From NCBI RefSeq assembly GCF_023701525.1, contig NZ_JAMQAW010000024.1, positions 219,913 to 252,237 on the forward strand: a stretch of 32,325 nucleotides of DNA, in the 5' to 3' direction. A program made the position numbers and the translations under genes. The notes under the pieces are model-generated. The model had not been told where the DNA came from and did not search any database. It worked only from the letters and a program-made list of their open reading frames with translations. This DNA comes from Streptomyces albipurpureus (lineage in GTDB: Bacteria > Actinomycetota > Actinomycetes > Streptomycetales > Streptomycetaceae). Below, piece after piece: positions 7,093-15,764 of the stretch (position 1 is the first letter of the stretch; the number at the start of each line of letters is the position of its first letter).

Positions 7093-8520
7093 GTGAGCAG
7101 CAACAACGGTGATGTCCGGCTCTGGGGCGCCCGGTTTGCCGATGGTCCGGCAGAGGCGTTGGCCAAGCTGTCCGCGTCGGTCCACTTCGACTGGCGGCTC
7201 GCGCCCTATGACATCGCCGGGTCGCGTGCCCACGCCCGGGTGCTGCACAAGGCGGCCCTGCTCACCGAGGACGAACTCACCCGGATGCTGGCCGGTCTCG
7301 ACCAGCTGGAGGCCGATGTAGCTGACGGTTCCTTTGTCGGCACCATCGCCGACGAGGACGTCCACACCGCGCTGGAGCGCGGGCTGCTGGAGCGGCTCGG
7401 CCCCGATCTCGGTGGCAAGCTGCGTGCCGGACGCTCCCGCAACGACCAGATCGCCACCCTCTTTCGGATGTACCTGCGCGACCACGCCCGGATCATCGGT
7501 TCCCTGATCGCCGAGCTCCAGGACGCACTGGTGGGACTCGCCGAGGCCCACCCCGATGTGGCGATGCCGGGTCGGACCCATCTTCAGCACGCCCAGCCGG
7601 TCCTCTTCGCCCACCATGTACTGGCGCATGTCCAGTCGCTGTCCCGGGACGCCGAGCGGTTGCGGCAGTGGGACGCGCGGACAGCCGTCTCCCCGTACGG
7701 CTCCGGTGCGCTGGCCGGGTCCTCGCTGGGTCTTGACCCCGAGGCGGTCGCCGCGGAGCTGGGCTTTGAGCACGGCTCGGTCGGCAACTCCATCGACGGC
7801 ACGGCCTCCCGCGACTTCGTGGCGGAGTTCGCGTTCATCACCGCGATGATCGGGGTGAACCTCTCCCGGATCGCGGAGGAGGTCATCATCTGGAACACGA
7901 AGGAGTTCTCCTTCGTCACCCTCCATGACGCCTTCTCCACCGGCTCGTCGATCATGCCGCAGAAGAAGAACCCGGACATCGCCGAACTGGCCCGCGGTAA
8001 GTCCGGTCGGCTCATCGGCAACCTCACCGGTCTGCTGGCCACCTTGAAGGCGCTGCCCCTCGCGTACAACCGCGATCTCCAGGAGGACAAGGAGCCGGTC
8101 TTCGACTCCTGCGACCAGCTGGAAGTGCTGCTGCCCGCCTTCACCGGAATGATGGCCACCCTGACGGTCAACCGTGCGCGGATGGCGGAGCTCGCCCCGG
8201 CCGGGTTCTCGCTGGCGACGGATATCGCGGAGTGGCTGGTCAAGCAGGGGGTGCCGTTCCGTGTGGCGCATGAGGTCGCGGGGGAGTGCGTCAAGGAGTG
8301 CGAGAGCCAGGGCATTGAGCTGGATCAGCTCACCGACGAGCAGTTCGCCAAGATCTCTCCCCATCTGACCCCCGAGGTCCGCTCGGTGCTCAGCGTCACG
8401 GGCGCGCTCGCGGCCCGTAACGGCCGTGGCGGTACGGCTCCGTCAGCCGTCGCCGTACAGCTGTCCGAGGTCAAGGCCGATCTTGCCGTCCAGCACCGTT
8501 GGGCCGGCGCCGAGCGCTAA
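7093..8520 (+). CDS. argH: argininosuccinate lyase
   Basis: ArgH splits argininosuccinate into arginine and fumarate, the last step of the pathway. The 475-residue product belongs to the fumarase/aspartase superfamily. It has the AGRSRNDQIAT segment, the GRTHLQHAQP segment with its catalytic histidine, and the signature GSSIMPQKKNPD with the catalytic serine loop near S285-S286. GTG 7093 follows GAGGAG (7078-7083) by nine bases. It converges on the next gene with only 12 bases between the stops. The leader carries the repeats and hairpin listed separately. Confidence 0.97.
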   Translation: MSSNNGDVRLWGARFADGPAEALAKLSASVHFDWRLAPYDIAGSRAHARVLHKAALLTEDELTRMLAGLDQLEADVADGSFVGTIADEDVHTALERGLLERLGPDLGGKLRAGRSRNDQIATLFRMYLRDHARIIGSLIAELQDALVGLAEAHPDVAMPGRTHLQHAQPVLFAHHVLAHVQSLSRDAERLRQWDARTAVSPYGSGALAGSSLGLDPEAVAAELGFEHGSVGNSIDGTASRDFVAEFAFITAMIGVNLSRIAEEVIIWNTKEFSFVTLHDAFSTGSSIMPQKKNPDIAELARGKSGRLIGNLTGLLATLKALPLAYNRDLQEDKEPVFDSCDQLEVLLPAFTGMMATLTVNRARMAELAPAGFSLATDIAEWLVKQGVPFRVAHEVAGECVKECESQGIELDQLTDEQFAKISPHLTPEVRSVLSVTGALAARNGRGGTAPSAVAVQLSEVKADLAVQHRWAGAER

Positions 8521-8532
8521 CCAGCGAGAAGG

Positions 8533-9042
8533 TCACTCCAGCGCCGTCGCCCACTCCGCGAGTGCGTCGAAGTCCGGTCGGATCAGCCCGATGCGGTGGT
8601 CGACGCGGAGCAGTAGGGCGGCGGCGAGGTGGTTGGCCGCCACGAACTCCCGATCCGGTTCGGTGATCTCGTCATCGATCCAGGCGAAGGGGCGCCCCGC
8701 CGCGTACCGGAGTATGTACTGGGTCTTCCAGAACGTCCCGCGCGGTGCCGCGCCATGCATCACGGGCCATTCGACATGGGGTAGCTCCGGAAGTCCCAGC
8801 ACGGGGCCGACCCAGACATTGGCCTCCGCCTTCCAGGTCGTCGCCCACACCAGCTCGAAGTGCTCGGCGAGCGCCAACAGCTCCCCGCCATGGCCCGGGT
8901 TGAGCCAGACCCGCAGCGGCTTGGGATGGGTCCAGCCCATCGGCCGCATCCGGTGGGTCGTGTAGCCCTCAGGCCGGCGCTCAGGCTTTCCGCCGTAGGG
9001 ATTGAGCGGCCCGTCGATGTCGATCAGCAGCAGCGGCTTCAC
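8533..9042 (-). CDS. HAD-like domain protein of unknown substrate
   Basis: The 169-residue product begins MKPLLLIDIDGPLNPYGG, so D8 and D10 form the DxD motif I of the haloacid dehalogenase superfamily. The ATTWK segment could be motif II and WIDDEI the acidic motif IV. It resembles the small actinobacterial HAD-domain proteins related to the HAD modules of RNA-repair enzymes, but I cannot assign a substrate. The GTG start at 9042 is preceded by an AGGAAGGG-type site on the minus strand. It is divergent from the tetR gene and convergent with argH. Longer upstream extensions of the frame run antisense to tetR and are rejected. Confidence 0.8.
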   Translation of the reverse strand: MKPLLLIDIDGPLNPYGGKPERRPEGYTTHRMRPMGWTHPKPLRVWLNPGHGGELLALAEHFELVWATTWKAEANVWVGPVLGLPELPHVEWPVMHGAAPRGTFWKTQYILRYAAGRPFAWIDDEITEPDREFVAANHLAAALLLRVDHRIGLIRPDFDALAEWATALE

Positions 9043-9088
9043 CCGCACACCCTTCCTCTCGGCGCTGAATGATTCAACGCAATATCTA

Positions 9089-9108
9089 ATGAGACATTGA
9101 TGTCTCAT
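9089..9108. promoter_or_regulatory. 20-bp palindrome, probable TetR-family operator
   Basis: ATGAGACAT and ATGTCTCAT flank a 2-base spacer, a perfect inverted repeat of 9-bp arms in the tetR/HAD intergenic gap, 18 bases before the tetR ATG. A further TCTCAT half-site lies at 9123-9128, touching the start codon, and a smaller palindrome TGAAT-G-ATTCA lies at 9066-9076. The position fits autoregulation by the adjacent repressor. Confidence 0.7.
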
Positions 9109-9126
9109 ATGGTCTATGCTCGTCTC

Positions 9127-9678
9127 ATGACAGTCGACCGCGAGCAGGTTCTGCGTACCGCCGCTGCCCTTCTCTCCCGCAAGGCCACCGCGACCATGGA
9201 CGAGGTCGCCAAGGCCGCCGGGATCGGCCGCGCCACCCTCCACCGGCACTTCGCCGGGCGGGACGCCCTGGTGCGCGCCCTGGAAGACCTCGGCATCCGA
9301 GAGTTCCAAATGGCGCTGGACGCGGCTCGACTCGATGAGGGAAGCGCCCTGGACGCGCTGCGCCGGCTGATCGCCGAGACCGAGTCCAACGCCGCCCTGC
9401 TGGGCTTCCTCTTCACCGAGAACCAGCTCTTCGAGGGCTCGGTCAACGAGGGCTGGGCCGAACTCGACGCCCGGGTCTCCGGACTCTTCCAGCGCGGCCA
9501 GGAAGACGGCGACTTCCGTATCGACCTCACCGCCGCCTGGCTCACCGAGGCGCTGTACGGGCTGGTCGGCTCGGGCGCCTGGGCCGTCCAATCAGGCCGG
9601 GTCGCCAGCAAGGACTACCAATTCATGATCGCCGAGCTACTGCTCGGCGGTGTCACCCGACGGAGCGTGGAGAAGTGA
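9127..9678 (+). CDS. TetR/AcrR-family transcriptional repressor
   Basis: The 183-residue product has a typical N-terminal TetR helix-turn-helix (about residues 24-46: MDEVAKAAGIGRATLHRHFA) and a variable, mostly helical ligand-binding region. It overlaps the following transporter by GTGA, so it probably controls that efflux gene and itself through the palindrome just upstream. ATG 9127 (MTVDREQVL) is preferred over in-frame starts at 9097 that would run through the operator. Inducer unknown. Confidence 0.9.
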   Translation: MTVDREQVLRTAAALLSRKATATMDEVAKAAGIGRATLHRHFAGRDALVRALEDLGIREFQMALDAARLDEGSALDALRRLIAETESNAALLGFLFTENQLFEGSVNEGWAELDARVSGLFQRGQEDGDFRIDLTAAWLTEALYGLVGSGAWAVQSGRVASKDYQFMIAELLLGGVTRRSVEK

Positions 9679-11216
9679 GCGGTACCGACCAGCTGACGAA
9701 GGAGACGACCGTACGAGCACCAGGTCGCTGGCTCGCGCTGGCCGTACTGGTGCTGGCCGTACTGCTGGTCGCGGTCGACGCCACCGTGCTGGGACTCGCC
9801 ACACCGTTTCTGAGCGAGGACCTCAAGCCGTCCGGCACCGAACTGCTGTGGATCGGCGATGTCTACTCATTCATCATCGCCGGCCTCTTGATCTCCATGG
9901 GCAGCCTCGGCGATCGCATCGGCCGGAAGAAGCTGCTGCTCACGGGTGCGGTGGCATTCGGGGCGGTGTCGGTCCTCAACGCCTACGCCACCAGCCCGGA
10001 GATGATGATCATAGCGCGAGCCCTGCTGGGTGTCGCCGGCGCGACCCTGATGCCCTCCACGCTCGCCCTGATCCGCAACCTCTTCCACGACCCCAAAGAG
10101 CGCAGCATCGCGGTGGGCATCTGGGGCGCGGCCGCCTCAGCCGGCGCGGCTGTCGGGCCGGTCGTGGGCGGGTTCCTGCTGGAGCACTTCTGGTGGGGCT
10201 CGGTCTTCCTGATCAATCTGCCGGTGATGGCGGTACTGGTGGTCGTCGGTGTCAAGCTGCTCCCCGAGTCCCGCAATCCCAACCCGGGCCCCTGGGATCT
10301 GCTCAGCGTCGCCCTCTCACTGGTGGGCATGGTCGCCATCGTCTACGCCATCAAGGAGATGGCGGTGCACGGCATCGGTGTGATCTCGGCCGGCTCGGCG
10401 GTCATCGGCATCGGCTCGCTGTACTGGTTCGTCCGACGGCAGTTGACCCTTGACTCACCGCTGCTGAACGTACGGCTCTTCCACAACCGGGGCTTCTCCG
10501 GTGCGGTCCTCGCCGATCTGCTGACCATCCTCGGACTCTCCGGACTGGTCTTCTTCCTCTCCCAGTTCCTGCAACTCGTCCAAGGACGATCGCCGCTGGA
10601 GGCGGGTCTCATCGAACTGCCGGCGGCCGTCGGCGCGGTGCTGGCCGGTCTGCTCGCCGGTTACATCGCCCGGAGGGCGTCCGTGCGCAGTGCCGTGTCC
10701 GGGGGATTGGCCGCGGTCGGTCTGGCGCTTGCGTCGTGCACCCTGCTGACCGCCGAGACCGGGCCGCTCTCCATGGGGCTCGCCCTGTTCCTCGGTGGCA
10801 TAGGTGCCGGTCTCGCCTTCACCGTGACCGCCGATGTGATCCTCTCCAGCGTCCCCAAGGAACAGGCGGGTGCCGCGTCCGCGGTCTCCGAGACGGCGTA
10901 CGAGTTGGGAGCGGCCCTTGGCATCGCGCTGCTGGGCTCGGTGGTGACGGGCGTCTACCGTGGCTTCGCCGTGCCGCAGGGGGTGCCCGCGGAGGTCGCC
11001 GACGCGGCCCGCGACTCCCTCGGGGGCGCGGCTCAGGCGACGGCGGGGCTGCCGTCGGAGCAGAGCGCGGCCCTGCTCTCATCGGCGCAGAGTGCCTTCG
11101 CCGACGGTTTCCATCTCGCCGGGGCGGTTGGCTCGGTGGTTCTGCTGGTCACCGCAGTCGCCGCCTGGTTCCTGCTGAAGGGCCAGCGCCTGGAAAGCGG
11201 TGTTGAGCACCCGTAG
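9675..11216 (+). CDS. MFS drug-efflux transporter, DHA2 type (14 TM)
   Basis: The 513-residue product is a proton-driven multidrug antiporter of the EmrB/SmvA-like branch. It starts with a hydrophobic helix ending in VAVDATVLGLATP, the D-x-T-V-x-x-x-x-P motif of DHA2 proteins, then LISMGSLGDRIGRKK as MFS motif A, and further membrane segments to a final VVLLVTAVAAWFLL helix. The GTG start overlaps the tetR stop (GTGA), so the two form a coupled pair. The substrate is unknown. Confidence 0.92.
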   Translation: MSGTDQLTKETTVRAPGRWLALAVLVLAVLLVAVDATVLGLATPFLSEDLKPSGTELLWIGDVYSFIIAGLLISMGSLGDRIGRKKLLLTGAVAFGAVSVLNAYATSPEMMIIARALLGVAGATLMPSTLALIRNLFHDPKERSIAVGIWGAAASAGAAVGPVVGGFLLEHFWWGSVFLINLPVMAVLVVVGVKLLPESRNPNPGPWDLLSVALSLVGMVAIVYAIKEMAVHGIGVISAGSAVIGIGSLYWFVRRQLTLDSPLLNVRLFHNRGFSGAVLADLLTILGLSGLVFFLSQFLQLVQGRSPLEAGLIELPAAVGAVLAGLLAGYIARRASVRSAVSGGLAAVGLALASCTLLTAETGPLSMGLALFLGGIGAGLAFTVTADVILSSVPKEQAGAASAVSETAYELGAALGIALLGSVVTGVYRGFAVPQGVPAEVADAARDSLGGAAQATAGLPSEQSAALLSSAQSAFADGFHLAGAVGSVVLLVTAVAAWFLLKGQRLESGVEHP

Positions 11217-11231
11217 AGGGCCGCGGGACCC

Positions 11232-11284
11232 GCTCATGGGTGTGGGCCAGACCCCGGTCGGGGGTCTGGCCCACACCCATGAGC
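11232..11284. terminator. perfect 24-bp bidirectional terminator
   Basis: Bases 11232-11255 pair without mismatch with 11261-11284 around a 5-nt loop (GGTCG). It lies between the MFS stop and the stop of the convergent acyltransferase gene, so it can end transcripts from both sides. Confidence 0.9.
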
Positions 11285-11292
11285 CGTCAGCG

Positions 11293-11964
11293 TCAGGCGG
11301 CTTTGGCCTTGGTCGCGTACATGTCGACGTACTCCTGGCCCGACAGCCGCATCACCTCGGTCATCACCGAGTCGGTGACCGCACGCAGCACATAGCGGTC
11401 CCGGTCCATGCCCTCGTACCGGGAGAACTCCATCGGCTTGCCGAAGCGGATCGTCACCCGGCCCGGCCGAGGCAGTCCGGCCCCGCCCGGCTGGAGCTTG
11501 TCCGTACCGATCACCGCGAAGGGCACCACGGGCGCCCCGGTCATCAAGGTGAGCCGGGCGATTCCGGTACGGCCCCGGTAGAGCCGCCCGTCGGGGGAAC
11601 GGGTCCCCTCGGGGTAGATCCCGAAGAGCTTGCCCTCCTCCAGCACCCGACGGCCGGTCATCAGCGCGGCCACTCCGCCGTTCGCACCGTCCCGGTCGAC
11701 CGGGATCATGCCGACACCGATGAAGAACCAAGCCATCGCCCGGCCCTTGAGGCCCTTCCCCGTGACGTACTCGTCCTTACCGATGAAGTACACCGGCCGG
11801 GTGCACACCAGGGGAAGGATCATGGAGTCGATGAAGGTGAGGTGATTACCCGCCAAAATGACGGGACCGGACCCGGGAATGCTCTCCACACCCTCCACGC
11901 GGGGACGGAACATCAGGCGCAGGATCGGTCCTAGAGCGGCCTTGATGAGGGTCAAGCGGGACAA
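11293..11964 (-). CDS. plsC: 1-acyl-sn-glycerol-3-phosphate acyltransferase family protein
   Basis: PlsC-type enzymes acylate lysophosphatidic acid at the membrane to make phosphatidic acid. The product shows the catalytic HX4D motif NHLTFID (H41, D46) and the glycerol-phosphate-binding motif YPEGTRS (E119). I chose TTG 11964 as start: it follows GGAGGA (11974-11969) by four bases and gives the family N-terminus SRLTLIKAALGPILRLMFRP, for 223 residues. ATG 11982 would add six residues behind a weaker site. It is convergent with the MFS gene and divergent from the phosphodiesterase gene, another glycerophospholipid enzyme. Confidence 0.88.
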   Translation of the reverse strand: MSRLTLIKAALGPILRLMFRPRVEGVESIPGSGPVILAGNHLTFIDSMILPLVCTRPVYFIGKDEYVTGKGLKGRAMAWFFIGVGMIPVDRDGANGGVAALMTGRRVLEEGKLFGIYPEGTRSPDGRLYRGRTGIARLTLMTGAPVVPFAVIGTDKLQPGGAGLPRPGRVTIRFGKPMEFSRYEGMDRDRYVLRAVTDSVMTEVMRLSGQEYVDMYATKAKAA

Positions 11965-12139
11965 CGGGTCCTCCGGTGTCATGAAGGGACGGCAGCGGTC
12001 GGCGGCCTGGGCGAGACCCTCTCGGACCTCTTCTGATCCGCCATGGTCCGCGCAGGTGAGGACGATACTCGCGGCAAACGCCCGATCGCACATCGGGTTC
12101 ACGAATCGGATACCCGCCGTTGATGAGTATTCGCGCTCT

Positions 12140-12161
12140 GTTCGCCCGTGGTCCTCCCCGG
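12140..12161 (+). promoter_or_regulatory. candidate PHO box before the phosphodiesterase gene
   Basis: Two adjacent 11-nt units, GTTCGCCCGTG and GTCCTCCCCGG, resemble the direct repeat units bound by Streptomyces PhoP, the first closely (consensus GTTCACCC) and the second loosely. It lies about 95 bases before the glycerophosphodiesterase start; glpQ genes are known PhoP targets. No other element is clear in the 289-bp gap. Confidence 0.35.
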
Positions 12162-12253
12162 GGAAGTGATGACTGCCTAGCGTCGACAGTGCATCAGACC
12201 AAGCGCGGAGCACCGACGGGGAGCACCGCGCCGACAACCAAGGAGGCGCTCCA

Positions 12254-13444
12254 ATGACACAGGTGCGACAGGGCGGCGAGAGTGCTCCGGGGCGGCGCAC
12301 GGTGCTGGGAGCGGCGGTGCTCTCCACCGCCGCGCTCGGCGTGGGAGCCACCACCACACAGGCCGCTGCCAGCGCCCTCGACGACGGACCGCCCCGGCCC
12401 GGGGGCTCGTACCGCCAGCTGCCAGTGCCCACCGTGATCGCCCACCGCGGCGCCAGCGGCTATCGCCCCGAGCACACCATGGGTGCCTATCAGCTCGCAC
12501 TGGACATGGGTGCCCATGTCATCGAGCAGGATCTGGTGCCCACCAAGGACGGTCATCTCGTCTGCCGTCATGAGAACGACATCACCGGGACGACGGATGT
12601 CGCCGAGCATCCCGAGTTCGCCGGCCGTAAGGCGACCAAGACGATCGACGGGACACGCCTGACCGGTTGGTTCACCGAGGACTTCACCCTGGCCGAGCTC
12701 AAGACCCTCCGGGCCAAGGAACGCATCCCCGGCAACCGTCCGGACAACTCGCTCTACGACGGCCGCTGGCCCATCCCCTCCTTCGAGGAGGTGCTGCGCT
12801 GGGCCGACAAGGAAGGGCGCCGCCGAGACCGCCCGGTCTGGCTGCACATCGAAACCAAGCACCCCACCTACTTCCGCCAGCTCGGCCTCGGCCTGGAGGA
12901 GCCGCTGGCCCGTCTGCTGCGCCGCTATCGCCGGGACGGTCGTAACGCTCCGGTCTTCGTCCAGTCGTTTGAGCCCGACAGCATGCGGCGGATGGCCCGA
13001 CTGGTCTCCGCGCCCCGGGTGGTCCTGCTCTCCGGGCCCACCAGCAGGCCCTGGGACTTCACGGTGGCCGGTGATCCCCGTACGGTCGCCGATCTCGTCA
13101 AGCCCGAGGGACTGAAGTGGATCGCCACCTTCGCCCAGGGCATCGGACCCACCCTCGACCTGGTGATTCCCAAGGACTCCGGTGGCCGGCTCGGCGAGCC
13201 GACCACCCTGGTGCGTGACGCCCACCGCCAGCGTCTGATCGTCCACCCGTACACCCTGCGGAACGAGAACAGCTTTCTGCCCGCCGACTTCCGGCGCGAC
13301 CGTGACGGGACGCCGGGCATCGAACCCAACGCCTACGGCGATGTCTTCGGCGCCTACCAGCGCTACCTCGCGACCGGTATCGACGGGATCTTCACCGACC
13401 AGCCGGACACCGGTCTGCTCGCCGCCGCCGCAGTCCGCCGCTAG
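12254..13444 (+). CDS. glpQ: secreted glycerophosphodiester phosphodiesterase
   Basis: GlpQ-type enzymes hydrolyse glycerophosphodiesters to glycerol-3-phosphate and an alcohol, often to scavenge phosphate outside the cell. The 396-residue product starts with a twin-arginine signal (R14-R15, then TVLGAAVLSTAALGVGA). The GDPD catalytic motifs are VIAHRGASGYRPEHT (H64, R65, E73) and IEQDLVPTKDGHLVCRHE. ATG 12254 follows AAGGAGG (12240-12246). It is divergent from plsC. It is PHO-like in context, but other regulation is possible. Confidence 0.92.
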   Translation: MTQVRQGGESAPGRRTVLGAAVLSTAALGVGATTTQAAASALDDGPPRPGGSYRQLPVPTVIAHRGASGYRPEHTMGAYQLALDMGAHVIEQDLVPTKDGHLVCRHENDITGTTDVAEHPEFAGRKATKTIDGTRLTGWFTEDFTLAELKTLRAKERIPGNRPDNSLYDGRWPIPSFEEVLRWADKEGRRRDRPVWLHIETKHPTYFRQLGLGLEEPLARLLRRYRRDGRNAPVFVQSFEPDSMRRMARLVSAPRVVLLSGPTSRPWDFTVAGDPRTVADLVKPEGLKWIATFAQGIGPTLDLVIPKDSGGRLGEPTTLVRDAHRQRLIVHPYTLRNENSFLPADFRRDRDGTPGIEPNAYGDVFGAYQRYLATGIDGIFTDQPDTGLLAAAAVRR

Positions 13445-13551
13445 CGGGCCGCGACGGACCGCCGCGGTCGCCGGGATGGGGCGACTGCCCGTACGGGTGA
13501 CAGTGCGGGGCGCCGGCAACCGCCGCCCGGCAGCCGCACGTCCCGCTCGGC

Positions 13552-14094
13552 ATGACGCTTCCCGAGGAACTCTCCGCCTCCGCCGTCACCACCCTGCGCC
13601 CACTGGTCCGCGCTGAGGCGACGGCGGAGGCGCCGGCCGCCGCGATGGACGCCGCCGACCTCGAACAGGCCGTCTGGCTCAGGCTGTTGGAGACCCTGAA
13701 GGACTCGGGTCCGCCCTTGGACGCCGCCCGCTGGGTGCGGTCTGCGGTACGCGCCGAGGCGCGTCGCGCTCGCCGAGCAGCCATCCGGGAACGCCCCATC
13801 GACGGCACGGCTCCCGAGCCGTCGGGTGACATCGGCCAAGGCCCCGAAGGGACGGCGCTCCGGGCCGAGCGGCATCGCGCGCTCTGGGCGGCGGTCGCCC
13901 GGGCACCGGGGAACTGCCCAAAACTATTGGCTGCGATGTTGTCCCCTGATGACCCCACTTACCGCGAAATCGCAGGAGAGTTGGGTATCTCACAAGGAAG
14001 TCTAGGACCCATGCGTTCCCGTTGCCTGGGATGTCTGCGCAGAATGCTTGCGGTGGAGGTTGGAGCTCCTGCCCTTGGGGGAAAGGAGCGGTAG
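13552..14094 (+). CDS. small sigma-70-family-like factor
   Basis: The 180-residue product looks like a short sigma factor. The segment DLEQAVWLRLLETLKDSG (about residues 36-53) followed by ARWVRSAVRAEARRARR resembles a diverged region 2, and YREIAGELGISQGSLGPMRSRCLGCLRRML near the C-terminus is a region-4 helix-turn-helix. No anti-sigma gene is adjacent. No good ribosome site precedes ATG 13552, so leaderless or weak initiation is possible. The last third uses clearly less GC-rich codons than the rest, noted as a finding. It overlaps the following frame only outside the start I chose for it. Confidence 0.75.
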   Translation: MTLPEELSASAVTTLRPLVRAEATAEAPAAAMDAADLEQAVWLRLLETLKDSGPPLDAARWVRSAVRAEARRARRAAIRERPIDGTAPEPSGDIGQGPEGTALRAERHRALWAAVARAPGNCPKLLAAMLSPDDPTYREIAGELGISQGSLGPMRSRCLGCLRRMLAVEVGAPALGGKER

Positions 14095-14143
14095 ACAACC
14101 GGCCGACAACTGGCGTGGACAGGTGAGCGGGAGGCATGTGCAC

Positions 14144-14653
14144 ATGGGCATGAGCGTGACGATCTCAGCGGCGAGAGCCCAGGACGCGGAGCACATTCTC
14201 AAGCTTCAGTACCTCTGTTACCAGAGCGAGGCGGAGCTGTACGGCGACTATGCGATCGAGCCCCTCACCCAGCCCCTCGACGATCTACGAGCGGAGCTGG
14301 CCGAAGGCCATGCCCTGGTGGCCCGGCTCGGCGATGAGATCGTCGCGTCCGTGCGGGGACGGGTCGATGACGACGGCACGGCCAGGATCGCCAAACTGAT
14401 CGTGCACCCCCGGATGCAGCGCCATGGCCTCGGCGGACGGTTGCTCGACGCCATCGAGGACCATTTCGCCGCCGAGCCGGCTACGGCCGCCCAGCGTTTT
14501 CAGCTCTTCACCGGCCACCGCAGCGAGGGCAACCTCCGGCTGTACCGCAGCCGTGGCTATGTTCCGGTCTCCCGCGAGCAGGTCGGACCGCGTCTGACCG
14601 TGGTGATCCTGGAGAAGGAGTCCTCGGCGCTGGGATATGTGACCAGCGCCTGA
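14144..14653 (+). CDS. GNAT-family N-acetyltransferase
   Basis: The 169-residue product has the GNAT fold. The acetyl-CoA motif A is IAKLIVHPRMQRHGLGGRLL (QRHGLG pyrophosphate loop), and LYRSRGYVPVSREQ is the motif B end. ATG 14144 follows GGGAGG (14129-14134) by nine bases; ATG 14150 gives MSVTISAARAQD and is also possible. The acceptor is unknown. It ends one base before the convergent membrane-protein gene. Confidence 0.88.
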   Translation: MGMSVTISAARAQDAEHILKLQYLCYQSEAELYGDYAIEPLTQPLDDLRAELAEGHALVARLGDEIVASVRGRVDDDGTARIAKLIVHPRMQRHGLGGRLLDAIEDHFAAEPATAAQRFQLFTGHRSEGNLRLYRSRGYVPVSREQVGPRLTVVILEKESSALGYVTSA

Positions 14654-14654
14654 G

Positions 14655-15119
14655 TCACGGGGCGACTGCTGGTGGCTGCTGTCCGCGGGAGCGGCGCAGC
14701 CACAGCATTCCGGTCACCGGCAGCAGCACCGGGATGAAGAGATAGCCCATCCCGTACTCCGACCAGACGGTGGAGTCGGGGAAGGCGGACGGGTCCCAGA
14801 CGGTCCAGGTGCCGACGATCAGTACGCCGGCCAGTTCGGCGGCGCAGCACACCAGCGCCGCCCTACGGGCCCTCTCGCCGCCCCGGACGAGGGTGTACGT
14901 GATGAACGCGTACACCACCGCGGCGACCGCGGAGAGCGAATGCGCCAGCGGGGCCGTGTCGAAGCGGACGAGGATCTCGTAGACGGAGCGCGATACCGCG
15001 CCCACCGACATCACCCCGTACACCCACACCAGCAGCACCCCGGGTCCCGCGACCAGTTTGGAGCGCCCTGCTGTTCCCGTGGCGGTCGCGGTCTTCTTCG
15101 TGGTGACGGGCTCGGCCAT
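14655..15119 (-). CDS. four-helix membrane protein of unknown function
   Basis: The 154-residue product has a hydrophilic, Thr/Lys-rich N-terminus and four hydrophobic segments at about residues 23-42, 58-78, 86-106 and 121-140, with a short charged tail. I recognise no enzymatic motif. It lies two bases behind the next gene upstream (15122-15481) with TGA-cg-ATG spacing, so the two are an operon and probably act together. Similar paired small membrane proteins are common and uncharacterised in Streptomyces. Confidence 0.82.
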   Translation of the reverse strand: MAEPVTTKKTATATGTAGRSKLVAGPGVLLVWVYGVMSVGAVSRSVYEILVRFDTAPLAHSLSAVAAVVYAFITYTLVRGGERARRAALVCCAAELAGVLIVGTWTVWDPSAFPDSTVWSEYGMGYLFIPVLLPVTGMLWLRRSRGQQPPAVAP

Positions 15120-15121
15120 CG

Positions 15122-15481
15122 TCAGCCTCCCCAGATGTCATAGAGCCGTACTTCCAGCACGGCGAGTACCACCGCACCCGAGGCGACGGTCGCCGAGCCC
15201 CAACGGCTGCGCTCGGTCAGTGAGAGGAAACCAGCCGCGGGGATCGCGGTGAACGCGCCGATCAGATACGCGACAAAGGTCACCGTGCCATCGTGCGGCT
15301 CCTCGCCCCGGGCCAGCTGCACCACTCCCACCACCAACTGCACCAGAGTCAACACCGTCACCACGGCCATGCCGATGAAGTGCCAGTCCTTGGTGGGTTG
15401 ATCCCGATATGCGGCATGACCGCACCAGGCAGCGAGGGCGAGCGCGGTCACTCCGACCGCGATCGTCAGGGCGTCAAGCAT
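15122..15481 (-). CDS. small membrane protein of unknown function
   Basis: The 119-residue product has four predicted membrane helices (about residues 4-22, 36-57, 68-89 and 96-113) and little else. It is the first gene of a two-gene unit with 14655-15119. I recognise no family motif. The start ATG at 15481 is the only good choice. Confidence 0.8.
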   Translation of the reverse strand: MLDALTIAVGVTALALAAWCGHAAYRDQPTKDWHFIGMAVVTVLTLVQLVVGVVQLARGEEPHDGTVTFVAYLIGAFTAIPAAGFLSLTERSRWGSATVASGAVVLAVLEVRLYDIWGG

Positions 15482-15764
15482 GCCCCCGAGCGTATTACGG
15501 CTCCAAGGGCCCGCCGCGCCCGCCCCCGTACGCGCTCAGCCTGCTGGGTCATGTGACGGCTCCGAGAGGGGCATCGTGGCCTTGGCCACAGCTTCCGCCG
15601 CTGGATGAGTTCCATCCCGCGTGCCGGGCGGATGTTGACTCCTGGGCGTTTGTGCAGGTCAGGGCGATTCTATTGCCATGGGGAGTGGGTGGCGGGCAGC
15701 GGAAGTGAGCGCAACGCGCTGTCCGCTATTCGGACGGGCCTTATCGGTTGTTATGGCCATCTGG

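Noticed and set aside
12194..13519. 441-codon minus-strand frame opposite the phosphodiesterase
   Set aside because: It mirrors the codon pattern of a gene with clear GDPD motifs and has no family motifs of its own.
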